From NCBI GenBank assembly GCA_965197395.1, contig OZ240205.1, positions 1,612,001 through 1,676,000 on the forward strand: DNA of 64,000 bases. Direction: 5' to 3'. A program made the position numbers and the translations under genes. Origin of the DNA: CAZYFH01 sp965197395 (lineage in GTDB: Bacteria; Acidobacteriota; Vicinamibacteria; Vicinamibacterales; UBA8438). Of this stretch, positions 34,445-43,661 are shown piece by piece. How positions within the stretch are numbered: position 1 is the first letter of the stretch; each line of letters begins with the position of its first letter. Below the pieces are notes generated by a model that worked only from the letters and a program-made list of their open reading frames with translations, did no database searches and was not told the origin of the DNA.

Positions 34445-35209
34445 TAGCGGCCTGTTGACGGAGGGGGTCGGCGGCAGCGAGCGCTTGTGGTCGCTGCCGC
34501 GGATGAGGCGTTCGATTCTTAGTGCCAGCGCCGGCGGTACCGCTTGGGGACCATCGGCGAGATACGACTCGAGGTGCCGGTAGCTGAAGCCAAGCTCGTC
34601 CTCGTCGGATTGCCCGATCCACAGGCCGGCGCTCGGCCGCCGGTCGAGGATGGCGTCCGGCACCTCGAGCTCGCGAGCGAGCGCGTAGACCTCGCTCTTC
34701 ACCAAGCCACCCAGGGGAAGCATGTCGGCTGCGCCGTCGCCGTGCTTCGTGTAGTAGCCGACCTCGATCTCGCAGCGGTTGCCGGTTCCCGCGACCAGGC
34801 ACTGTCGCGCGTTTGCCAGGAAGTACAGCGCGGTCATGCGCAGGCGTGGCTTGAGATTCGCGAGCGGCACGCGCCCGGCGTCGGGCGGCGGCGTGCCGGC
34901 CGGCGTGCCGAGACCGTGAGCCCCGGTCTTGAGCGCCTCGACCATCACCTCGTACGCGCGGTCCAGGTCGACCTGCGCGGTCGGCAGCTCGAAGTGCTTC
35001 GCGATCAGGCGGGCGTCATGCTCGTCCTGCGGATCGCTGTGGCATGGGAGCACGACCGCGACAGCGTCACCGGGTGTCGCGAGCTGAGCGAGACGCGCGA
35101 CGACCGCCGAGTCGACCCCGCCGCTCAGGCCCACGACCAGCCCGTTGGCACCCGCGGTCAGCACGCGCTGCCGCATCCACGCGACGAGGTGATCGACCGT
35201 CTCGGACAT
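34319..35209 (-). CDS. nadE: NH3-dependent NAD+ synthetase with IS-derived C-terminal tail
   Basis: A 296-residue enzyme that amidates deamido-NAD with ATP, the last step of NAD synthesis. The PP-loop SGGVDS is at 29-34. The substrate-site stretches RMTALYFLANARQ, GTGNRCEIEVGYYTKHGDGA and DLLP-like ADMLPLGGLVKSEVY are intact. After the normal end (HKRSLPPTPSVNRPL) the frame enters the IS630 element and reads about 42 foreign residues antisense to its transposase. Without the element the protein would end 14 residues after PL. Catalytic parts are complete, so the enzyme may still work. Confidence 0.88.
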   Translation of the reverse strand: MSETVDHLVAWMRQRVLTAGANGLVVGLSGGVDSAVVARLAQLATPGDAVAVVLPCHSDPQDEHDARLIAKHFELPTAQVDLDRAYEVMVEALKTGAHGLGTPAGTPPPDAGRVPLANLKPRLRMTALYFLANARQCLVAGTGNRCEIEVGYYTKHGDGAADMLPLGGLVKSEVYALARELEVPDAILDRRPSAGLWIGQSDEDELGFSYRHLESYLADGPQAVPPALALRIERLIRGSDHKRSLPPTPSVNRPLVPLIFDFFKKSLVIWGHRGLERCAVRTASPSREFRRLSLST

Positions 35210-35262
35210 GCGGTTCAGTCTATCGCGACGGATCGCGAAGGTCCGCGGGCCAGGGGCAGCCA

Positions 35263-36261
35263 CTAACGTCCGATGGCCTCGGCCACAGGCGAGTCGGGCC
35301 ATTGCGGCTCTGGCGCCGCCACGTACGCCGCGTGCGCGAGCTCGCTCTGGAAGTACGCCGTCTCGGATGCGTAGAAGACGAGCTTTGTGAAGACGCGCGC
35401 GCCGATATACGCCTGCCCGGTGAGGAAGCCCGCCCACATGCCCACGCCGGGAGCGCCAACGCCGGGCGCGACGACCGCGTACGCACCCAGGACGGTCACA
35501 AAGAGCGCGCCGTTGACGAGGTAGAGCCCGAGCGTCGCCCCGGGCCGTCGTCGCACGAATCGCCACGCCGCGAGGAGCGCACCGAGCACGCTCCGGCGGT
35601 CCTCGACCACGATACGGATCTTGGCGTAGTCGAAGAGGAGGTTGACGCCGAGGACCAACACCCCGAACAGGACGTAGAGCACCATTCGCAGTAGGAACGC
35701 GTTTCGCTCGACGGTGAGGTCCCGCGTCAGCATGCGGAAGAGATCGTCGAACAGCCACCGATGCACGACGTCGAACAGCAGCCAGTAGACGAAGCCGACG
35801 ACCACACCGAGGCGGGCGATTCGGAAGACATGGTGCCCACAGGCGGAGAAGAACCCGGCGCCGCGCAGTGGCCGCTGGCGGGCGAGGCGGTCGATCACGC
35901 CCCCGACGAGGAACGCCCAGATCAACAGGTAACCGATGACGAGCGCGGCGACGGCGCCGCGCGGCGGCGCGTTGTCCGCCATGGCGCTCAGGTTGGACAG
36001 GACCGCCGCGAAGCCGATGATCTGGGGGCCGAAGGTCCGTTCGATGCCGGTGGACCGCGCGGTGAACTCGTCCCACCAGACGGTGTCCACGCCATCCGCC
36101 ATACGGTCGGCCGCGAGGCTGTTCCCCAGCTGCGTGTCGATCGACTCGTGGAGCGCGAGCCCCATCGGGACCACGGCGCCCAGCGTCGCGAGATACAGCC
36201 CCGCCACGAGGGCCGGCGCGTTCAGCACACGCTGTATCCCGTCGAAGACGGCCCGCATCAT
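35263..36261 (-). CDS. Multi-span membrane protein of unknown function
   Basis: A protein of about 332 residues with roughly six hydrophobic segments and a large periplasm-type loop after the first one (LHESIDTQLGNSLAADRMAD). Stretches such as LVLGVNLLFDYAKIRIVVED and LGALLAAWRFVRRRPGATLG resemble DUF4013-like or 'glycerophosphoryl diester phosphodiesterase membrane domain'-like proteins, but no family can be named. It lies about 50 bp upstream of nadE and reads the same way, so the two may be co-transcribed. Confidence 0.75.
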   Translation of the reverse strand: MMRAVFDGIQRVLNAPALVAGLYLATLGAVVPMGLALHESIDTQLGNSLAADRMADGVDTVWWDEFTARSTGIERTFGPQIIGFAAVLSNLSAMADNAPPRGAVAALVIGYLLIWAFLVGGVIDRLARQRPLRGAGFFSACGHHVFRIARLGVVVGFVYWLLFDVVHRWLFDDLFRMLTRDLTVERNAFLLRMVLYVLFGVLVLGVNLLFDYAKIRIVVEDRRSVLGALLAAWRFVRRRPGATLGLYLVNGALFVTVLGAYAVVAPGVGAPGVGMWAGFLTGQAYIGARVFTKLVFYASETAYFQSELAHAAYVAAPEPQWPDSPVAEAIGR

Positions 36262-36304
36262 GGACACCCGAACCCCGCGTCCCTGGCACTCTGCGTCACG
36301 AGCG

Positions 36305-38386
36305 TCACACAAAAAACGCGTAGGTCATCAGCACATCCTGCAGCCAGACGATCCACTTGAGCGACCATTTCGTCGCGGCGGTCGTGGCCCTCGGCGCCGT
36401 CGTCCGGCTGTTGTTCGTGAAGTCGACGTCGAGCAGCAGGACTCGGTCGGGGTCGACAATTGCCGTCGACGCCCGCGCGTCGCGCACGTAGCGATAGGCC
36501 GTCCACTGGGCTCGACCGTTCCACCGTTCGCGTTCGACGTGGCCGTCGGCGAACTCGACCACGAGGTCCACCGGAAAGACACCGTCGCCGTAGCGGCGAA
36601 CGACGACGGTCGTCTCGAACAGGCCGGCCGCTGCGGGCGCGTCTGCGTCGAAGACGGGTCGGCGACCGCCCTCGAAGAAGCCGCGCGCGGCCGCGCGCCG
36701 AGTCGTCAGCTCATCGACGCCATAGTCGAACACGGCCGCGGTGCCGTGGACCTGGTCGAAGAACCACCGCAGATCGGTGCCGGCGGCGTCACCGACAGCA
36801 TCGAAGAACGCCTGGGGCGACGGGTGGCGGAAGCGCCACGCGTCGTAGTACGCCGACATTGCCCGCTGCAGCGTCGGCCACCCGAGGTGACGCTCGAGCG
36901 TGTGGAGCCATAGCGCCGTTTTGTTGTACGTGATGCTGCCCGCGGTCCCCGGCCAGTAGCGGTAGGTCGGCGTTGCCTGCGCGTCCATGCGCGCGTTTCG
37001 GCGGTACCCGGCCCACCGATTGCCGTCGGTGGCGCGCGACCACGGGATGTCGTCGAACACCCATGGAATGAAGCCGCCGAAGAAACGGGTCGACGTCAGG
37101 CTTGGCTCGACGAACTCGTCGAGCGCGCGCGCCGTGGCGAATGTGGTCAGCCCCTCGTCAAGCCAGGCGTGCTCGAACTCGTTGTTGCCGACGACGCCGT
37201 AGAAGAACTGGTGCCCGGCCTCGTGGACCGTCACGCCTTCCGGGGTGTCGACCGTACGGGGCGCGAGCCAACGGGAGCCGGCTGTGAAGAGCGTCGGATA
37301 CTCCATCCCGCCCGTCCCGCTCTGCCACGCTGGGTCGACGACCGTGAGGTCGTCATACGGATACGCTCCGAACCACTCGCCGAAGTACTTCAGCGTCGCC
37401 TGGGTTGCCGCGATATGTCGGTCGGCCTGCCCGGCATGCTCCGGCTGCAGCAAGAGCCGGATGTCGACATCCGGCAGGTCGGGGTGCTCGAACCTGGCAT
37501 CGAGGTCAAGAAAGTCGGGGCTCGTGGTCCAGGCGAAGTCGTGAACGTCTTCCGCGTAGTAGTGGTGCGTGGAGGTACCGTCGCCGTTATCGGTGATGCG
37601 CTGCTCGCGACCGGTGGCACCGAGCACCCACCCTGTCGGGACGGTGAGACGCATGTCGTAGAGACCGTAGTCGGCGTAGAACTCGGTCGCGGTGTGAAAC
37701 TGGTGGCAGTTCCATCCGTCCGCCTCGAGGACGCCGATCTTTGGGAACCACTGCGCGATGAAGTAGTAGTTGCCGATGCTTCCGGTGCGCGCGAAGGTGC
37801 GCGGCACCCGCGACGTCCACTCCACCTCGACGTTGACCGTCGCGCCTGGTGCGACCGGTTCCGGCAGGGCTACGGCGAGCACAGTCCGATCGTCGGTATT
37901 GCCGTCGTCCGGCGCGATGAAGGCCATGTCCGGCGTCAGATCGATCGGGAGCCGATCGCCGACGCCGAGCAGACGGATCCGCGTGACGTCGATCCAGCCC
38001 CAGTCCGCTTCGGGTCGACCGTGCTGCGCGAGACCGCGCCCGCGAGCACGCCCGCGCATCCAGGTCGACCGCGTGTTCCTCCAGGCGTTGTAGTAGAGGT
38101 GGAACCGCAGCTCGGATGTCGTGACGGGCGAGATGTTGCGCCAGGTCAACACCTCGCGGCCCGTCAGCGTGCGGGCGGCGTGGTCGAGCGTGACGTCGAT
38201 GGAGTAGTTGGCGTTGCGGGGTGATGGGGTCGGCGCAGCGAGCGGGATTGGGCCTGGCGGTTGTTGCCCGCCGGCCGGCACGGATGTGGGCGCCGGCTGC
38301 GCCGCCGGCCAGCCGCCGCCGACGAGTCCCGCCCCGAGCATCGCGGCAGCCACCACGATAGTGAGGCACCGTCCACTGGCCAACAT
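36305..38386 (-). CDS. Exported M1-family metallopeptidase
   Basis: A protein of about 693 residues. A signal peptide (about 1-28) is followed by a Pro-rich linker, the M1 N-terminal beta domain, then the gluzincin catalytic domain with H388-E-A-G-H392 and the third ligand E in HAWLDEGLTTFAT. The GTGGMEYPT motif replaces the usual GAMEN exopeptidase loop, as in many bacterial M1-like proteins. A final hydrophobic stretch (DVLMTYAFFV) may tether the protein. The start at 38386 has no good Shine-Dalgarno, so nearby alternatives are possible. Confidence 0.9.
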   Translation of the reverse strand: MLASGRCLTIVVAAAMLGAGLVGGGWPAAQPAPTSVPAGGQQPPGPIPLAAPTPSPRNANYSIDVTLDHAARTLTGREVLTWRNISPVTTSELRFHLYYNAWRNTRSTWMRGRARGRGLAQHGRPEADWGWIDVTRIRLLGVGDRLPIDLTPDMAFIAPDDGNTDDRTVLAVALPEPVAPGATVNVEVEWTSRVPRTFARTGSIGNYYFIAQWFPKIGVLEADGWNCHQFHTATEFYADYGLYDMRLTVPTGWVLGATGREQRITDNGDGTSTHHYYAEDVHDFAWTTSPDFLDLDARFEHPDLPDVDIRLLLQPEHAGQADRHIAATQATLKYFGEWFGAYPYDDLTVVDPAWQSGTGGMEYPTLFTAGSRWLAPRTVDTPEGVTVHEAGHQFFYGVVGNNEFEHAWLDEGLTTFATARALDEFVEPSLTSTRFFGGFIPWVFDDIPWSRATDGNRWAGYRRNARMDAQATPTYRYWPGTAGSITYNKTALWLHTLERHLGWPTLQRAMSAYYDAWRFRHPSPQAFFDAVGDAAGTDLRWFFDQVHGTAAVFDYGVDELTTRRAAARGFFEGGRRPVFDADAPAAAGLFETTVVVRRYGDGVFPVDLVVEFADGHVERERWNGRAQWTAYRYVRDARASTAIVDPDRVLLLDVDFTNNSRTTAPRATTAATKWSLKWIVWLQDVLMTYAFFV

Positions 38387-38543
38387 ATCAGGATCGTAGC
38401 ACTGCACCCGCCTTTCCCATCGTCCGAGACCGGCCAAGGAGACGAGCATCGTGCACACGGTTGCACGGCGTGCCGGCGCCGACGATGCGCTGGTCTGATC
38501 GGTGGATTACCTAGGATCTCCTGGCTCCCGGAGGAGGATGCTC

Positions 38544-39277
38544 ATGCGACGTTTCGGCCCCACCGTTTTCGTGTCGATCGCGCTCGCCGCGCTGTCGTGG
38601 ACTCTGGCGTCGGCGCAGAACATCGGCGGAGTCTCGATGCCCACGCCGGAGCCTAGCTGGCATAGCGCGGAGCTTAGTGAGGTGGACGGCGCGGCGGCGG
38701 CGGGAGCGCTGGCGGGTTCCGTCGTCGGCGTCGTGGCGAGCAACGGCAGTGTGATACAGCTCGGCGTGGTCGGCGCCGGTGTGGGTCCGGTGATCGGCGT
38801 CGACCATCTGGTTATGCTCGGTTTCTTCACTGAGGAGACGCTGTTCAAGTCCCCGATGACGACGCTCCCGAGCCAGGTCGCGTTGGAGCCACCGTCGGGC
38901 GTGCAGGGCGTGAGAACCCCGGTCCCTGCATCCCCGGGCCGAACATGCTCTGTATCGACCTCGGCACAGAGCAGGATCCGATGCCGTTCAGCGTGACAGC
39001 CAGCCTGTCTCCAGGCGGCGGCGCACCGATCGTGACGGGTAACGGCATCGACATCGACAACAGCACGGCGGGAACGTTCACGTTCGACACCGCCACCAAG
39101 CCGGAGGTGTTGGTCAATGGGATGTGCATGTCGGGTGGGAACCCGACATTCGGCATCGGTCACACCGTGCAGGCGCCGGGGACCGTCGACATCACGGTCA
39201 TGCCCGTCAACGACGACCCGGTCATCATCACGTCGACCGGCGGCACCCTGACCTTTGACAGCCTAGGCTGCCCGTAG
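38544..39277 (+). pseudogene. Exported protein of unknown function, apparently frameshifted
   Basis: The reading frame from ATG 38544 (behind GGAGGATG) starts with a signal peptide, PTVFVSIALAALSWTLASAQ, followed by a Gly/Val/Ala-rich segment. Near 38905-38912 it should shift: the next frame continues ENPGPCIPGPNMLCIDLGTE to GTLTFDSLGCP*, with paired cysteines and beta-sandwich-like repeats, while the first frame degrades into a non-protein-like tail ending at 38996. A one-base indel explains this. The product is not recognised; two separate small ORFs are the alternative. Confidence 0.5.
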
Positions 39278-39378
39278 TGTCGAGCCGCGCGACGTGGCGA
39301 TTCGCCGGAGCGGCTCGTGGTCATCGACGCGGACGGCGTGCCCGCACCGAACGCCCGTGAACCAGAGTGCGTCGAGTG

Positions 39379-41016
39379 CTACTCGCGCAATCCAAACGTA
39401 AAGACGACGTTCCCCGCCGCGATCGTGACGAACTGCTCGCCGTTCACCGCGTAGGTCAGCGGGGCCGAGTGGACCCGGGCCCCAACCGCCATGTGCCAGA
39501 GCTCCTGGCCGCTGACCGCGTCGAGGGCGAAGACATAGCCGTCGACCGTGCCGCCGAACACGAGGTCGCCGGCGGTCGCCAGCAAGCCTGACGTCGATCG
39601 CGGGGCGATCGGGAACTCCCAGCGCAGGTCGCCCGTCGCCGGGTCGATGGCGCGAATGTAGCTCTCGTAGTTGTCCATCGGCAGCACCTGGTTGCCGCCG
39701 CCGCCGGTGTACTGATCGCCCTCGACGTAGTCCTCGTCCCGAATGAAGTACTCCTGCTCGCCGTCGAAGGCGTTGACGTAGAAGAGGCCGGTGCGTGGGC
39801 TATAGGCCGGTGACCACCAGTTGGTGCCGCCGCCGATCGGCGGTGACACGACAACCCCTTCCGGCGTCGGAAACGTATCCGGCACACGGATGGGACGCCC
39901 GTTCTCGTCCAGGCCCTCCGCCCAGGTCTGTTGGGCGAACGGCTTGCCGACCAGGAACTCGCCCGTCTCGCGGTCCAGCGTGTAGTAGAAGGCGTTCCTG
40001 TTGGCCCACATCATCACTTTTCGCGTCTCGCCCTCATACATGATGTCGGCGAGGATCGGCACCTGGATCGCGTCCCAGTCGTGCACATCGTGCGGCGTGA
40101 ACTGGAAGTACCACTCCATCTCACCCGTGTCCCCGTTGAGTGCGAGGGCGGAATCGGCGTACAGGTTGTCGCCCATCCGCACGTCGCCGTTCCAGTCGGG
40201 TCCAGGATTGCCGGTGCCCCAGTAGACGAGATTGAGGTCCGGGTCGTAGGAGCCAGTGATCCAGGTCGGTGAGCCGCCGGTGCGCCACGAGTCGCCCGCC
40301 CAGCTCTGGTTGTCGGGGTGGTCCGGGCCTGGAATCGTCCAGGTGCGCCATTCCTGCTCGCCCGACTTGGCGTTATACGAGTCGAGGAAGCCGCGGATGC
40401 CGTATTCGCCGCCGGCGATGCCGGTGACGACCTGGTCCTTCACGACGAGCGGGGCCGCCGTCTTGCTGTAGCCACCACGGTAGTCGGCCACCTCGCGATT
40501 CCAGATGAGGTTGCCGGTCCGTGCGTCGATGGCCACCAGGTGCGCGTCGAGCGTGCTCATGTACAGCGTTTCATCCAGGATCGCGACGCCCCGGTTGTTG
40601 CGGCCGCAGCAGATCCTGAGGTCGTCGGGCAGCTCGTGGTTGTAGCGCCAGTACTGCCGTCCCGTTGCCGCATCGAGCGCCACGACGTTGCTTGGCGCCT
40701 CCGTGACGAACATGACGCCGTCCACGACCAGCGGCACCGTCTCGGAGCGATCGATCTCCGGGATCTGATATGCCCACTTCAGCTCGAGGCCCGAGACGTT
40801 GCGGTTGTGGACCTGATCGAGGCGGCTGTGCCGCTGGCTATCAAAGGTGCCGGAGTACATCAGCCAGTTCTCGGGCTCGTCGGCAGCGTTGAGCAGCCGC
40901 TCCCAGGTCACGGGTGACAGGGGAGGCGCGGCCTCGTTGGTGCGAGTCTGCTCCTGGCCACTCGCCAGCGGCGCCACGGCGACGAACGCGATGACGAACG
41001 TGAGCCGCTTCATCAT
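39379..41016 (-). CDS. PQQ-dependent quinoprotein dehydrogenase
   Basis: A 545-residue periplasmic eight-bladed propeller enzyme. Signal peptide residues ~1-21 end LASGQ. The vicinal-cysteine loop is GDLRICCGRNNRGVAI (CC disulfide ring near PQQ), typical of alcohol-type dehydrogenases. Tryptophan-docking repeats include TGRQYWRYNH, TGNLIWNREV, SGEQEWRTW, TGDLRWEF and SGQELWHM. It oxidises an alcohol or similar substrate and passes electrons to a cytochrome c. The start at 41016 (AAGGAG upstream) overlaps the stop of the cytochrome c gene by one base, so the two form a unit. Confidence 0.92.
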   Translation of the reverse strand: MMKRLTFVIAFVAVAPLASGQEQTRTNEAAPPLSPVTWERLLNAADEPENWLMYSGTFDSQRHSRLDQVHNRNVSGLELKWAYQIPEIDRSETVPLVVDGVMFVTEAPSNVVALDAATGRQYWRYNHELPDDLRICCGRNNRGVAILDETLYMSTLDAHLVAIDARTGNLIWNREVADYRGGYSKTAAPLVVKDQVVTGIAGGEYGIRGFLDSYNAKSGEQEWRTWTIPGPDHPDNQSWAGDSWRTGGSPTWITGSYDPDLNLVYWGTGNPGPDWNGDVRMGDNLYADSALALNGDTGEMEWYFQFTPHDVHDWDAIQVPILADIMYEGETRKVMMWANRNAFYYTLDRETGEFLVGKPFAQQTWAEGLDENGRPIRVPDTFPTPEGVVVSPPIGGGTNWWSPAYSPRTGLFYVNAFDGEQEYFIRDEDYVEGDQYTGGGGNQVLPMDNYESYIRAIDPATGDLRWEFPIAPRSTSGLLATAGDLVFGGTVDGYVFALDAVSGQELWHMAVGARVHSAPLTYAVNGEQFVTIAAGNVVFTFGLRE

Positions 41017-41819
41017 CAGCTCTCCTTCCGAAGCGAGAAGAGATAGGCCACAAGGTCGTCCACCTCGCTCGCCGTCAGGCTGCTGCCGTAGCTCGGCATG
41101 GTCGAGGTCGTAATCCGCTCGCTCGACCTGATCTCGCTCTTCAGGAAGTGCCAGAGGTTCTCGTCTTCGTCCATGATGCGAAGCGTGAACGTGTCTTCGT
41201 TCATCCGGAGCCCTTCGATGACCGAGCCATCCGCTCGCGTGACCCGCAGCGTCCACCAGCGTGGCGTCACGTCCTCATTCGGGTCGGTCAGGTCGGTGCT
41301 CAGCTCGTCCGGGTCGCGCCGGTTGGCTACCTCGGAGAGGTCCGGCCCGAGCCGTCCACCCGCCCCGTTGACCATGTGACAGCTCGCGCAGTTTCCCTTG
41401 CCGTTGTAGACCTGCTGGCCGGCGCTCACGTTGCCGGCCAGGTTGTAGTCCTCGGGATCGAGGTTCAACGAATTGATGTAGGAGACTATTTGCCAGACCG
41501 TCTGATCGGACGCCCGCGGGCTGATTCCGATCATCGCGGTGCCGTCGATACCCTCGCGAATGACCGTGAACATCCCGCCATCGGTGCTCGCGTTCGTGAA
41601 CGTGCCGGTCGTCAGGTCAGGGGCGCCTGTCTCGTCGTTGCCCGTGGCGTCCCGCCCGTGACAGCGACCGCACTGGGCCCGGAACAGCCGCTCGCCCATC
41701 CGGACGTCGACCGACGTTTCGAACGGGTTGTCCTGGGCCGCCGCCGCTGTGGCGGTCCCTCCCGTCAGGAGCAGCACGCTGACGAGAGCCACAACACTGG
41801 TCAGAAGGTGTGTGCGCAT
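41016..41819 (-). CDS. Diheme c-type cytochrome, partner of the PQQ dehydrogenase
   Basis: A 267-residue exported cytochrome (signal peptide ~1-29, ATAAAAQ). Two heme sites are present: CGRCH (about 50-54) and CASCH (about 144-148), with candidate axial Met residues in GTAMIGISP and TTSTMPSYG. It would take electrons from the adjacent dehydrogenase and feed the respiratory chain, for example the oxidase at 12-16 kb. The segment VTPRWWTLRVTRADGSVIEG (about 188-207) is like the 'Cxx-domain' of similar cytochromes fused to heme-binding parts. Confidence 0.92.
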   Translation of the reverse strand: MRTHLLTSVVALVSVLLLTGGTATAAAAQDNPFETSVDVRMGERLFRAQCGRCHGRDATGNDETGAPDLTTGTFTNASTDGGMFTVIREGIDGTAMIGISPRASDQTVWQIVSYINSLNLDPEDYNLAGNVSAGQQVYNGKGNCASCHMVNGAGGRLGPDLSEVANRRDPDELSTDLTDPNEDVTPRWWTLRVTRADGSVIEGLRMNEDTFTLRIMDEDENLWHFLKSEIRSSERITTSTMPSYGSSLTASEVDDLVAYLFSLRKES

Positions 41820-41951
41820 CGTGTCACCTCTCTCGGCGTCGAAGAATCCGTTGCGGATTGGTGCGGCGCATCGTGCGGCGCACCCGTCTCAAGGGGAGAT
41901 GATAGTCCGATCATCGGACTGACGCCTACCGGGAGTGGTCGCCCCGGCGGT

Positions 41952-43658
41952 CTATCGCGGCCCGGTCAGTCGGGCGACGACGTCGCGCGCTTTCTTGACG
42001 ATGCCTCGCTCGAAGCGGCCGATCGAGCGAAAGCGGTCGGCGCGGTTGCGGACCAGCCGGCGCGGTTTGACGCGCGCGAGCTCGCTCAGGTGGTGGACGA
42101 TGCGTTCCATGAGAAGCCGCGCGGCGGCGTCGGGGTCGCGGTGGGCGCCACCCGCCGGTTCCGGCACGATGCCGTCGATGATGCCCAGTTCGAGAAGGTC
42201 GTGCGCGCGCAGCCTGAGGCCCGCGACGAGCTCGTCGGTCTTCGACGCGTCACGTAACAGGATGGCGGCGGCGCCTTCGGGCGCGATGACCGAGTAGATG
42301 GCGTTCTCCTGCATCAAGATGACGTCGGCGAGCCCGAGGGCGAGCGCGCCGCCACTCCCGCCCTCGCCGATGACGACATTGACAATCGGCGTGTTCAGCG
42401 TGGCTAGGGCGGCAAGGTTCTCACCGATCGTCAGCGCAATGCCGCGGTGCTCGGCCTCCAGACCGGGGAATGCGCCGGGGGTATCGACCAGCGTCACGAC
42501 CGGGAGACCGGCCTTCTCGGCGAGTCGGAGCAGGCGATGCGCCTTCCGATACCCCTCCGGCATTGGCATGACCTGGCCGCTTTGCGCAATGACGACGACC
42601 GGGCGGCCGCGCAGGTCGGCGATGCCACCGACCATCGCCGGGTCATCCCCGTAGCAGCGGTCGCCGTGCAGCTCCGTAAATGCGGAGAACATCCGGTGGA
42701 TGTAGTCGCGGGCGCGCGGTCGCTCCGGCGAGCGTGCGAGCGCGATGACCTCAGCCGCCGACCGCATGGGCTTGGGGGTGGGCGCGAGCTGCACGCTCGG
42801 CCATCCGGCGGATCGGTCGTCGGTGAGCTGCGATACGAGCACGGCGAGCTGGTTCCGCAAGGCGCGGCGTGGCAACACCATGTCGACCATGCCGTGCGCG
42901 AGGAGCGTTTCGGCCTGGCGCGCCTCTTTCGGTATCCGTTCCGCGATCGTCCCCTCGACGACACGGGCCCCGACGAAGCCGATCTGCGCACCGGGTTCAC
43001 CGATCAGAATGTCCCCCAGTGACCCGAAGCTGGCGAATGTCCCGCCGAAGCTCGGGTTCGTCAGGACGGAAATGTAGGGCAGCCGCGCGGCGTGGTGTTC
43101 CGCGACCGCGGTGGCGGTCTTGGCCATCTGCATCAGCGCGAGCATGCCTTCCTGGATGCGGGCGCCACCGCTCGCGAGGATCGAGACCACCGGCAGCCGC
43201 CGGCGCGTCGCGAACCCGAACGCGCGCGCCACTTTCTCGCCGACGACCGACCCCATTGTGCCGCCCAAGAAGTCGAACTGAAGCGAGATGAACACCAGCG
43301 GGCGTCCGTCTAGCTGTGCCTCCCCGGTGAGCGCCGCTTCGTGCATGCCGGTGCGCTGTTCTGCTTCGCGCAGCCGATCTCTGTACGGTTCAGAATCGTG
43401 AAACCGGAGCGGGTCAGCGGAAAAGAGGCGTTTGCCGATCTCGCGAAAGCTCTCGGGGTCGGCGAGGTGCTCGATCCACTCCTGCGCCGCGAGCGGCCCG
43501 TGCCACCCGCACGTGGGGCAGACCCGGAGCTCGTCGATGAATGTCGCTTCCGCGTGCGCTGTCTTACAAGCTCCGCAGCGCACGGTCGCCGGCTCGGGCG
43601 GCGGTGCCGGGGCGTTGACGGTGGCTGACGCGTCGCTCACGGACGACCTCGATCTCAT
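41952..43658 (-). CDS. accDA: Fused acetyl-CoA carboxylase carboxyltransferase AccD-AccA
   Basis: A 568-residue single-chain carboxyltransferase that makes malonyl-CoA from carboxybiotin and acetyl-CoA, the first step of fatty-acid synthesis. The beta part (about 22-285) has the zinc ribbon C28, C31, C47, C50 and GGSMG-like ASGGARIQEGMLALMQMAKT. The alpha part (about 300-545) has GDRCYGDDPAMVGGIA, LVDTPGAFPGLEAEHRG and GEGGSGGALALGLAD. E. coli encodes these halves as separate genes. A broken piece of a second accD-like sequence lies about 1 kb upstream. Confidence 0.93.
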   Translation of the reverse strand: MRSRSSVSDASATVNAPAPPPEPATVRCGACKTAHAEATFIDELRVCPTCGWHGPLAAQEWIEHLADPESFREIGKRLFSADPLRFHDSEPYRDRLREAEQRTGMHEAALTGEAQLDGRPLVFISLQFDFLGGTMGSVVGEKVARAFGFATRRRLPVVSILASGGARIQEGMLALMQMAKTATAVAEHHAARLPYISVLTNPSFGGTFASFGSLGDILIGEPGAQIGFVGARVVEGTIAERIPKEARQAETLLAHGMVDMVLPRRALRNQLAVLVSQLTDDRSAGWPSVQLAPTPKPMRSAAEVIALARSPERPRARDYIHRMFSAFTELHGDRCYGDDPAMVGGIADLRGRPVVVIAQSGQVMPMPEGYRKAHRLLRLAEKAGLPVVTLVDTPGAFPGLEAEHRGIALTIGENLAALATLNTPIVNVVIGEGGSGGALALGLADVILMQENAIYSVIAPEGAAAILLRDASKTDELVAGLRLRAHDLLELGIIDGIVPEPAGGAHRDPDAAARLLMERIVHHLSELARVKPRRLVRNRADRFRSIGRFERGIVKKARDVVARLTGPR

Positions 43659-43661
43659 CGA

